Assembly: GCA_033720955.1 (NCBI GenBank)
Contig: JAWWBN010000134.1
Coordinates: forward strand, 1 to 10,296
Direction of reading: 5' to 3'
DNA: 10,296 bases
Source: JAWWBN01 sp033720955
Lineage (GTDB): Bacteria; Acidobacteriota; Thermoanaerobaculia; Multivoradales; JAHEKO01
Part shown: positions 1 through 6,320 of the stretch, in pieces
Layout of the letters: every line of letters begins with the position of its first letter
Position numbering within the stretch: the stretch's first letter is position 1
Translations under genes and position numbers: made by a program
The notes under the pieces: model-generated
The model's database searches: none
The model's input: the letters and a program-made list of their open reading frames with translations, nothing else
Told to the model about the DNA's origin: nothing

Positions 1-587
1 AGGAGCTCGACGCGCTGCTCTTCCTCCCCGGCTTCACCACCCGCTCCCGGGCCGATCTGGAGGCCGGCCGCGGTGTCGGCCTCGCCGCGGTGCGCGACGC
101 CGCGCGGCGGGTGGGCGGGGACGTCGAGATGGTCTCGGTCGCGGGGGTCGGCTCGCGCTTCAGCCTGTCGCTGCCCGCCAGCGTCGCCACCCGGGAGGTC
201 CTCCTGGTGGAGGCCGGCGGTCAGCGGTACGCGCTGCCCGTCTCGGTGGTCGCGGAGACGGTGGCGGCCGGGGCGTTGGGCTCCGACGGCACCTTCCGCG
301 GCCGCGAGCTCCAGCTCGTGGACGTGGAGGGGGTCCTGGCGCGGGGCGGGCGCCCTCCCGGGGGGCGCCCCTTCGTGGCCGTGGTGGAGGTCGAAGGCCG
401 GCGGCGGGGTCTGGAGGTGGACGGTTTCGGGGGCCTGGAAGAGGTGGTGGTGCAGAGCATCGACCCCCTGGCCGCGCGCCCGGGGGTGGCCGGCGCCACC
501 GTCCTCGCCGACGGGATCCCCGTGCTGGTGCTCGATCCGCACCAACTGGTTCTGGACGACGGCGGGCGAGAGGGCGCGACGTCGTGA
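1..587 (+). CDS. cheA: CheA histidine kinase, C-terminal part (end of ATPase domain plus P5)
   Basis: This is the 3' end of a chemotaxis histidine kinase. The reading frame begins at base 3 and gives 194 visible residues, with the start outside the window. Residues 5-13 (LLFLPGFTT) match the F box of the CheA ATPase domain, and GRGVGL at 22-27 matches its G2 box. The run GDVEMVSVAGVGSRFSLSLP then closes the domain. Residues of about 64-184 form the CheW-like P5 domain, recognised by QRYALPVSVV and the late GVAGATVLADG segment; P5 docks CheW and receptors. The phosphotransfer domain, dimerisation helices and the rest of the ATP site are not visible. The protein stops about ten residues after P5, so there is no C-terminal receiver domain of the FrzE type. 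The TGA stop overlaps the GTG start of cheW by four bases (GTGA), which suggests translational coupling. Identity is very secure. Confidence 0.95.
   Translation, partial: ELDALLFLPGFTTRSRADLEAGRGVGLAAVRDAARRVGGDVEMVSVAGVGSRFSLSLPASVATREVLLVEAGGQRYALPVSVVAETVAAGALGSDGTFRGRELQLVDVEGVLARGGRPPGGRPFVAVVEVEGRRRGLEVDGFGGLEEVVVQSIDPLAARPGVAGATVLADGIPVLVLDPHQLVLDDGGREGATS
348..370. repeat. Perfect inverted repeat inside cheA
   Basis: Two copies of the 8-base palindrome GGGCGCCC (348-355 and 363-370) flank the 7-base spacer TCCCGGG. Either strand could form a very GC-rich hairpin. It codes for the Arg-Pro-Pro-Gly-Gly-Arg-Pro stretch in a P5 loop. No T-tract follows, so it is not an intrinsic terminator. 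It may simply reflect codon bias. Confidence 0.4.
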
Positions 588-1108
588 CCAGGACCCCGGG
601 AGCCGAAGACCTCTACGCCTTCGTCGACCGGCTGGCGGCGCAGCACGAGCAGCCCGAGGAGGAGCCCGAGCCCCTGGAGGAGTGGCTGGAGTTCGAGGCC
701 GGCGGCCTGGACCTGGGGCTGCCGGTGACGGCCGTGCTCGAGGTGGTGCGGCCGCGCCCCGTGACCCGGGTGCCGGGGGCGCCGCCGGCGGTCCGGGGTC
801 TGATCAACCTGCGAGGCCGGGCGCTTCCCCTGGTGGACCTGGGCGCGCACCTCGGCCTGGCCGCGGCGCAGGGCGGAGACGACGCGCGGATCGTGGTCCT
901 GGAGTCGCGGGGACGCCGGTTCGGCGCCCTCGTGGAGAGGGTCTCGCGGCTGGCCAAGATCGCCCCCAGCACGATCCGGCGGCTGTCCGAGGGCGAGAGC
1001 CCGGTGCCGCCGGCGGTGGTGCGGGGCGCCGGCCCGTCCGCGGAGCGGCCGCGGGTGCTGCTGGATCCGGAGCGCATTCTGCTGACGGGGGACGACCCGT
1101 CGGCCTGA
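584..1108 (+). CDS. cheW: CheW-family chemotaxis coupling protein
   Basis: This 174-residue CheW-like adaptor is expected to bridge CheA (through its P5 domain) and the receptor in the signalling array. The core is recognised from WLEFEAGGLDLGLPVTAVLE (about residues 34-53), VRGLINLRGRALPLVDL (about 70-86) and the later IVVLESRGRRFGALVERV strand pair. The RGLINLRG segment is the family hallmark. An acidic N-terminal tail of about 33 residues (EQPEEEPEPLEE) precedes the core and makes the protein slightly longer than a minimal CheW. The GTG start at 584 overlaps the cheA stop in a GTGA arrangement. A weak GAGAGG lies about ten bases upstream, so expression probably relies on coupling to cheA. 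The receptor gene follows nine bases downstream. Membership of the CheW family is secure; which receptors it serves is inferred from gene order. Confidence 0.93.
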   Translation: MTRTPGAEDLYAFVDRLAAQHEQPEEEPEPLEEWLEFEAGGLDLGLPVTAVLEVVRPRPVTRVPGAPPAVRGLINLRGRALPLVDLGAHLGLAAAQGGDDARIVVLESRGRRFGALVERVSRLAKIAPSTIRRLSEGESPVPPAVVRGAGPSAERPRVLLDPERILLTGDDPSA

Positions 1109-1117
1109 GGGGGAGCC

Positions 1118-2479
1118 ATGTTCGAGAAGGTGAGCATCCGACGCAAGGTCTCGCTGCTGCCGCTGGTGGCGGCGGGGGTGTTCCTGGTGACCCTGGCGCT
1201 GATCGCGGTCGAGGGCGCCCAGAACCAGCGGCTTCTGCGGCGCCTGGAGGCCGGGGATCTCGACGCCGCCCAGATGGAGGCGGCGCTGGAGCACGCCAGC
1301 CGCGCCCACCGCGACACCCTCGTGCGCGTCTCGGCGACCATCGTGGTGGGGCTCTCGCTCTTCGCCTTCCTCTCGTGGCGCCTGACGCACGGCCTGCGCG
1401 GCGTGCTGACGCAGCTCCAGTCGGCCTCCGGGAGGATCCTCACCTCCTCCGAGGAGATCTCCGCCGCCTCGGCCGCCATCACCTCGGGGGCGGAGAACCA
1501 GAGCTCCGCCACCGAGGAGACCTCTTCCACGATGGTCGAGATGGCGAGCCAGATCGACAGCGTCGCCACCTCCACGCAGTCGCTGGCCAGCAACGTGGAG
1601 GAGACCTCCTCCTCGATCCAGGAGATGGGCGCGACCATCGAGCAGGTGGCGAAGAGCTCGGAGAGCCTGCTGACCGCGGTGGAGCAGACCTCGGCGACGA
1701 TCGAGGAGATGACCGCGTCCACCGAATCGGTGGCGCAGAAGGTCCGCACGGTGGACGAGGTGTCGCAGCGGGCCGCGGAGGAGGCGCAGAACGGCGGCAA
1801 TCAGCTCTCCGAGGTGATCTCGCGCATCGAGAAGGCCAGCCGCGAGATCGGACAGGTGCTGCGGATCATCGAGGAGATCGCCGACCAGACCAATCTGCTG
1901 GCGCTGAACGCCGCCATCGAGGCGGCCCGCGCCGGGGAGGCGGGCCGCGGCTTCACCGTGGTCGCCGAGGAGGTCAAGCGGCTGGCGGAGCGCTCGGTGG
2001 ACGCCACGCGGGAGATCGCCGGCTTCGTGGAGGGGGTCCAGGAGAGCACCTCCCGGGCGGTGCAGCTCACCGAGGGGATCCTGGGCGGGATCGTGCGCTC
2101 GGTGAGCCGGACCAGCGAGCTGGTCGGCGAGGTGTCGCTGGCCACGGGGGAGCAGTCGAGCGGCGCGGCCCAGATCCTCGGCACCGCCCGCAACATGCAG
2201 GACGTGACCCGCCAGGTGGCCTACGCGGCCCGCGAGCAGGCGAGCAGCGCGCGCGAGATCATGCTCTCGGTGGAGTCGATGAACCGGATGACCCAGCAGG
2301 TCGCCGAGTCCGGCTACGAGCAGAAGCGCGGGGGCGACATGGTGGTCCGCGCCATGGACCAGATCGCCCGCATCGCGCAGGAGAACCTACAGGTCACCCG
2401 CCAGCTCTCCGAGTCCTCGGGGAGTCTGGCCAAGCAGGCGAGGCGGCTGCAGGAGGCGGCGGATGAGCTCACCGGCTGA
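1118..2479 (+). CDS. Methyl-accepting chemotaxis protein, two-pass, no recognisable HAMP
   Basis: This 453-residue chemoreceptor senses a signal and controls CheA. A first membrane helix spans about residues 12-31. A short loop of about 40 residues follows, then a second helix at about 72-87, so there is no room for a standard extracytoplasmic ligand-binding domain. A typical HAMP (conserved Pro, then a DExG-type second helix) is not seen after the second helix. The chain enters the signalling coiled coil almost directly. The hairpin tip is canonical: IADQTNLLALNAAIEAARAG (254-273), then GRGFTVVAEEVKRLAERS. Glu/Gln pairs at 133-134, 161-162, 189-190, 345-346 and 373-374 lie in small-residue contexts like methylation sites. 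That fits the cheR and cheB genes downstream. There is no C-terminal NWETF-type CheR tether. A GAGG seven bases before the ATG serves as the ribosome binding site. The 3' end overlaps the next gene by 17 bases. Confidence 0.93.
   Translation: MFEKVSIRRKVSLLPLVAAGVFLVTLALIAVEGAQNQRLLRRLEAGDLDAAQMEAALEHASRAHRDTLVRVSATIVVGLSLFAFLSWRLTHGLRGVLTQLQSASGRILTSSEEISAASAAITSGAENQSSATEETSSTMVEMASQIDSVATSTQSLASNVEETSSSIQEMGATIEQVAKSSESLLTAVEQTSATIEEMTASTESVAQKVRTVDEVSQRAAEEAQNGGNQLSEVISRIEKASREIGQVLRIIEEIADQTNLLALNAAIEAARAGEAGRGFTVVAEEVKRLAERSVDATREIAGFVEGVQESTSRAVQLTEGILGGIVRSVSRTSELVGEVSLATGEQSSGAAQILGTARNMQDVTRQVAYAAREQASSAREIMLSVESMNRMTQQVAESGYEQKRGGDMVVRAMDQIARIAQENLQVTRQLSESSGSLAKQARRLQEAADELTG
1517..1768 (+). 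repeat. Three tandem 28-residue (4-heptad) units in the receptor coiled coil
   Basis: Receptor residues 134-217 contain three units with an exact 28-residue spacing. They begin ETSSTMVEM (134), ETSSSIQEM (162) and QTSATIEEM (190). Each unit starts at a Glu/Gln pair that fits the methylation consensus. Four heptads per unit preserves the coiled-coil register. The repeat is clear at protein level; the DNA copies are diverged. Confidence 0.6.
2451..2456 (+). promoter_or_regulatory. Shine-Dalgarno site for the HEAT-repeat gene
   Basis: AGGAGG lies inside the end of the receptor gene, six bases before ATG 2463. This supports the overlapping upstream start. A second possible site, GGAGG at 2504-2508, is five bases before an in-frame ATG at 2514, so the shorter start cannot be excluded. 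Confidence 0.6.
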
Positions 2480-4367
2480 CGGCAGCGGAGGCGGCCCCGG
2501 GTGGGAGGAGTCGATGGAGCTCCTCGATAGCCTGCCCGGCCTGGCTCTGGCGGAGAGAGCCGAAGTTCTGGAGCACCTGGTGCGCAGCCCCAGCCCGGGG
2601 GTGCGCGAGCGGGCTCTGCGGGTCGGCGCTGCGGTGCTCTCCGACCAGGTCCTGGTGGAGTACATGCGCCGGGAGGGCGACGCGGTGCTGCGCAACGCCG
2701 GCCTGGAGATTCTCAAGCATCGCGGCGGCTCCAGCTTCTCGGTGGCCGTGGGGCTGCTCGGCGAGGAGGACCCGCAGATGGTCCTGCAGGCGGTCCTGAT
2801 CCTCGACCACCTCAACGACCCGCGGGCGGTGGAGCCGCTGCGCGCGGTGCTCGCTCACGACGACCCCAACGTGGTGCAGGCGGCCATCGTGGCGATCGGC
2901 CACCTGGGGGACGCCCGCACCATCCCGGATCTGCTTCCCTTCCTCGAGGCCGAGCCCTGGCTGCAGTGCGCGGCGATCCAGGCCCTGGGCTCGTTGCGGG
3001 CTCCGGCCGGGGTGGAGCCGCTGGCGAAGCTGCTCACCGACCTCTCCATCGGCACCCTGGCGGCGGAGGCTCTGGCCCAGATCGGCGGCCGAGCCGCCTT
3101 CGCGGCCCTCGAGCGGCACTGGCTGGAGTTCCAGGAGCACCTCGACCCCGAGGCCGCGCTGGGGCTGCTGGCGCACGTCCTGGAGGGGCTGGCCGAGCGC
3201 CCGTCGCCCGCGGCCGAGCTCAAGCCCTCGCTGGCGGCTCGGCTGCGCGACCCGTACCGCGGGGTGCGCCAGGCGGCGGCGCGCTGCCTCCTCGCTCTGG
3301 GTCCGGGGGCCGAAGACGGCGAGGCCCTCTCCATCCTGGCCGCGGGGCGCGAGGACGACGGCCGGCTGCCGAGCTGTCTGGAGGCGCGGCCCGACCTGGT
3401 GGACCGACTGCTGAGCCAGCCGGCCCTGCTGCGGATGTGGGGGCTCCGGCTGCTGGCCCGCTACCCGGGCTCGGCGAGCCCGGAGAGCCTGGCCCGGGCC
3501 CTCGACGAGGTGACGATCGAGGGCGTGGAGCAGGTGGAGACCGTCGCCCGGGCCCTCGCCGGAGGCGGAGCGGGGGTGGGCCGGCCGCTGCTCGACCTCT
3601 ATCTGCGGCTCGGCCCCGACGAGAGAGCGGTTCTGCGGCCGGCGGTGGCGGCGCATCGCGAGGCGGTGGAGGCGGCCATCGAGACCCACGCCGACCTGGC
3701 GCCCCAGGAGCGGGTGGTGCTGGCCGTCGTGCTGGGAGAGGGCGACCGCGACCTGCGGCAGCAGATCCTGGAGCTCGAGCCGGAGGCTCGGATCGAGGCC
3801 ATCTCCCAGCTCGCCGATCGCCCGGAGGCGATGCGCGATCTGCCCTGGCAGGAGTGGCTGGCGGAGGAGCCGGCGCGGTACGGCAACCTGGCGTCACGCG
3901 TCGCCGTGGCCGCCAACCTGCGCGACCTGCTGCCCGCGCTGCGGCGCCTGCTGCTGGAGGCTCCGGCCCCGGCGGTGGTGCGGGCGCTGGGCGAGCTCGG
4001 AGACTCCGAGGCGCTGCCCGAGCTGCTGCGGCTGGTGGAGGGAGCGGGACCCCTGGGGCCGGTGGTGGTGGAGTGTCTCGGCCGGATCGGCGGCCCGGAG
4101 GCCCGGCGGGCGCTCAGGGGGATCGCGAAGGGCGGCGACGAGAAGCTGGCGCGGATGGCCTACCACGCCCTCGCCGAGTGCGCCATCGAGGACGACGAGG
4201 CCTTCTTCCGCGAGGTGGCGGCGCACCCCGACTGGTACGTCCGGCTGGCCAGCGCCGAGGTCCTCGGCCGCTTCGACCGTCCCGAGAACCTCGAGACCCT
4301 GGCCCGCCTCGCCGCCGACCCGGTGGAGATCGTGGCGCAGCGCGCCCGCGCGGCCCTCGAGGGGTAA
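2463..4367 (+). CDS. HEAT-repeat protein encoded within the chemosensory operon
   Basis: This 634-residue alpha-solenoid protein carries HEAT-like repeats of the PBS-lyase type. The repeats are clearest at residues 72-207, for example DPRAVEPLRAVLAHDDPNVV followed by QAAIVAIGHLGD, and DARTIPDLLPFLEAEPWLQ. They recur at about 255-280 (LRDPYRGVRQAAARCLLALG) and at 500-634. The middle is more divergent but still helical and leucine-rich. No signal peptide or membrane segment is seen, so it is probably cytoplasmic. Such solenoids normally bind other proteins, and no catalytic motif was found. The gene overlaps the receptor by 17 bases and precedes cheR by 15 bases, so it belongs to the operon. 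In Myxococcus xanthus, the HEAT protein Cpc7 works with the Che7 receptor (known from memory); a similar scaffold or output role here is inferred. A bilin-lyase function is unlikely, since no phycobiliprotein genes are nearby. The fold call is secure; the function is open. Confidence 0.88.
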   Translation: MSSPADGSGGGPGWEESMELLDSLPGLALAERAEVLEHLVRSPSPGVRERALRVGAAVLSDQVLVEYMRREGDAVLRNAGLEILKHRGGSSFSVAVGLLGEEDPQMVLQAVLILDHLNDPRAVEPLRAVLAHDDPNVVQAAIVAIGHLGDARTIPDLLPFLEAEPWLQCAAIQALGSLRAPAGVEPLAKLLTDLSIGTLAAEALAQIGGRAAFAALERHWLEFQEHLDPEAALGLLAHVLEGLAERPSPAAELKPSLAARLRDPYRGVRQAAARCLLALGPGAEDGEALSILAAGREDDGRLPSCLEARPDLVDRLLSQPALLRMWGLRLLARYPGSASPESLARALDEVTIEGVEQVETVARALAGGGAGVGRPLLDLYLRLGPDERAVLRPAVAAHREAVEAAIETHADLAPQERVVLAVVLGEGDRDLRQQILELEPEARIEAISQLADRPEAMRDLPWQEWLAEEPARYGNLASRVAVAANLRDLLPALRRLLLEAPAPAVVRALGELGDSEALPELLRLVEGAGPLGPVVVECLGRIGGPEARRALRGIAKGGDEKLARMAYHALAECAIEDDEAFFREVAAHPDWYVRLASAEVLGRFDRPENLETLARLAADPVEIVAQRARAALEG

Positions 4368-4382
4368 GGGGAGCCGCGGCGG

Positions 4383-5222
4383 GTGCAGGCCTATCTTCCC
4401 CGGTTGGAGCTCGAGGAGTACCGGCTCCTCAACGAGCTGATCACCGACCTCATCGGCGTGCACTTCCCACCGCCGAAGCTGGCCATTCTCGAGTCCCGCC
4501 TGCGGCCGAGGCTGCAGCAGCTCCAGCTCGACCGTTTCATGGACTACTACCTCGTGCTCCAGTACGACCTCGACTCCGAGCTTCCCCACCTGACCCACCT
4601 GGTGACCAACAACGAGACCTACTTCTTCCGCGAGACCTATCAGTTCGAGGCTCTCTTCGAGGACGCGCTGGACGGCCTCATGGGCAGCGCCACGCCGGCC
4701 GGCCGGCCGCTCGCGGTGCTCTGCGCCGGCTGCTCGTCCGGGGAGGAGCCGTACACCCTGTCGGTGCACGCCGCCGACATCCCCAAGCGCCGGCTCGCCG
4801 CCGGCCTGGTCATCGACGCGATCGACGTGGATCAGGCCCGGCTGGAGGCCGCGGAGCGAGCCGAGTACGGGCCGAACTCGCTGCGGGTCGCCACCGAGGA
4901 GCAGATCCGCGACTGCTTCCGCCGCAGCGGCACCGACCGGTACACCCTGCTCGAGCGCTTCCGCGAGGGCGTGGCGTTCGCGCACGGCAACATCCTCGAC
5001 CGCGCGACCTATCCGCGGCCCGCCGGCTACGACGTGATCTTCTGCCGCAACGTGCTGATCTACTTCTCGGAAACGGCGCTACATCGGGCCGTCCAGCAGT
5101 TCGCCGACGCCCTGCGCCCCGGGGGCATCCTCTTTCTGGGACACGCGGAGTCGATCATCGGCCTCTCCCCCCGCTTCGAGACCGTGCGGCTCAAGCGCTG
5201 CATCGCCTATCGGAGGACCTGA
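4383..5222 (+). CDS. cheR: CheR chemoreceptor glutamate methyltransferase
   Basis: This 279-residue enzyme uses S-adenosylmethionine to methylate glutamates on chemoreceptors, here presumably the receptor two genes upstream. The N-terminal helical domain (about residues 1-75) leads into the family signature TNNETYFFRE at 75-84. The SAM-binding loop is CAGCSSGEEPYT at 114-125. It is followed by an acidic strand end, DAIDVDQARLEAA (145-157), with the ribose-contacting acidic residues. DVIFCRNVLIYF (217-228) and LRPGGILFLGHAES (244-257) complete the methyltransferase fold. All key motifs are intact and the length is normal for CheR. The GTG start at 4383 is preceded by GGGGAG at 4368-4373, just after the HEAT gene stop. 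The stop codon is followed after one base by the proposed cheB start, with the cheB ribosome binding site lying inside the cheR end. Identity is very secure. Confidence 0.96.
   Translation: MQAYLPRLELEEYRLLNELITDLIGVHFPPPKLAILESRLRPRLQQLQLDRFMDYYLVLQYDLDSELPHLTHLVTNNETYFFRETYQFEALFEDALDGLMGSATPAGRPLAVLCAGCSSGEEPYTLSVHAADIPKRRLAAGLVIDAIDVDQARLEAAERAEYGPNSLRVATEEQIRDCFRRSGTDRYTLLERFREGVAFAHGNILDRATYPRPAGYDVIFCRNVLIYFSETALHRAVQQFADALRPGGILFLGHAESIIGLSPRFETVRLKRCIAYRRT
5212..5217 (+). promoter_or_regulatory. Shine-Dalgarno site that supports a CTG start for cheB
   Basis: GGAGGA lies at the very end of cheR, six bases before CTG 5224. No ATG, GTG or TTG in the cheB frame lies between this site and the GTG at 5266. 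No comparable purine-rich site precedes that GTG. The position of this site is the main evidence that cheB translation begins at CTG 5224. Confidence 0.65.
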
Positions 5223-5223
5223 G

Positions 5224-6318
5224 CTGCCGACGAAACCGGCGCCCGGCGCCGCGATTCGGCTGGCGGTGGCCGACGACTCCCCCTTCATTCGCAAGGCGGT
5301 AGAGCGGATCCTGCGCGACCAGGAGTCGATCACGGTGGTGGGCACCGCCGCCAGCGGCGAGGAGCTTCTGGCCCGGCTCCCCGCCTGGCGGCCCGACGTG
5401 GTGACCCTGGACCTCGCCATGCCGGGGATGGGTGGCATGGCGACCCTGGACCAGATCATGGCGAGCCGCCCGCTGCCGGTGATCATCCTCTCCGACTTCT
5501 CTCGCGCCGGCGCCGCCATCACCCTCGAGGCGCTGCATCGCGGGGCCGTGGACTTCATCGACAAGCGGCAGTACTCGCTGGTGGACTTCAGCTCGCTGGG
5601 CGTGGTGCTGGCCGAGAAGGTGCGCCAGGTGGCCGGCTCCCGGGTGACCGTGCCGGCGGCGGACGCCGCGCCTCCGTCCACCGCCGCCGTCGCCGAGGCC
5701 CCGGAGCCCGAGCGGGCGATCCGGGCCGTGCTGATCGGCGCCTCCACCGGCGGCCCGGTCGCCATCGAGCGGGTGCTCACCGACCTCGGAGCCCCGGTGC
5801 CGGTGCCGGTCGTCGTCGTCCAGCACATGCCGTCGGGCTTCACCCGCGCCTTCGCCGAGCGGCTGAACGCGCACCTGGCGATGCCGGTGCGGGAGGCCGG
5901 CGATCGAGAGGTGCTGCTTCCCGGGACGGTCTACATCGCCCCCGCCGGACGCCACCTGCGGCTGGAGGAGAGCTCCGGGCGGCTGACGGCGCGGCTCTCG
6001 GACGAGCCCGCCGGGGCGGCCCACCGGCCCTCGGTGGACGTGCTCTTCGACTCGGCCTGCGACGCCCTGGGGCGGCGGGCCGCGGCGCTGGTGCTCACCG
6101 GGATGGGGTCGGACGGCGCCCGGGGCCTGGCGAGGCTGGCATCGGCCGGCGCCTGGACGGCGGTCCAGGACCGCGCGAGCTGCGTGGTCTTCGGCATGCC
6201 GCGGGCGGCGCTGGCCGCCGGCGCGGCGGCGGAGGAGCTGCCCCTCGTCCGGCTGGGAGCGAGGTTGCGGCGGGTGCTCGAGGCGGAGCCCACCGGCGCC
6301 GGCGCGGCGGAGCCGTAG
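5224..6318 (+). CDS. cheB: CheB chemotaxis response regulator / protein-glutamate methylesterase
   Basis: This two-domain enzyme removes receptor methyl groups and is activated by phosphorylation from CheA. With the CTG start it has 364 residues. The receiver domain (about 11-135) has the acidic pair D17-D18, the phospho-acceptor D63 in VVTLDLAMPGMGG, S90 in VIILSD, and K114. A linker rich in Ala and Pro (about 140-160) leads to the methylesterase domain, with the catalytic triad S174 (GASTGGP), H201 (VVQHMPSGFT) and D297 (LTGMGSDGA). The first usual start codon, GTG 5266, would give a protein beginning ADDS and so lose the first receiver strand (IRLAVADDS). An upstream start is therefore needed, and CTG 5224 with GGAGGA six bases ahead is the best candidate. 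ATT 5254 is a weaker alternative without a ribosome binding site. K114 is followed by Arg, not the usual Pro. Identity is very secure; the start is probable. Confidence 0.93.
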   Translation: MPTKPAPGAAIRLAVADDSPFIRKAVERILRDQESITVVGTAASGEELLARLPAWRPDVVTLDLAMPGMGGMATLDQIMASRPLPVIILSDFSRAGAAITLEALHRGAVDFIDKRQYSLVDFSSLGVVLAEKVRQVAGSRVTVPAADAAPPSTAAVAEAPEPERAIRAVLIGASTGGPVAIERVLTDLGAPVPVPVVVVQHMPSGFTRAFAERLNAHLAMPVREAGDREVLLPGTVYIAPAGRHLRLEESSGRLTARLSDEPAGAAHRPSVDVLFDSACDALGRRAAALVLTGMGSDGARGLARLASAGAWTAVQDRASCVVFGMPRAALAAGAAAEELPLVRLGARLRRVLEAEPTGAGAAEP

Positions 6319-6320
6319 GG

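Noticed and set aside
73..2466. Open frame of 797 codons across cheA, cheW and the receptor
   Set aside because: It is a shadow frame. Its translation is dominated by Arg, Gly, Ala and Pro runs without any domain, while the other frames give clear CheA, CheW and receptor motifs.
2463..4367. Annotation of the HEAT protein as a phycobilin lyase
   Set aside because: The PBS-lyase HEAT signature only denotes the repeat type. There are no phycobiliprotein or bilin genes nearby and the context is chemosensory.
3894..4985. Minus-strand open frame of 363 codons opposite the HEAT gene and cheR
   Set aside because: Its translation mirrors the complement of conserved coding sequence and has no domain of its own. 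There is no ribosome binding site or context supporting it.
2966..5302. Open frame of 778 codons on the plus strand across the HEAT gene and cheR
   Set aside because: Low-complexity Gly/Arg/Ala/Pro translation with no motif. The overlapping frames encode well-defined HEAT repeats and a complete CheR. Long false frames are expected at this GC content.
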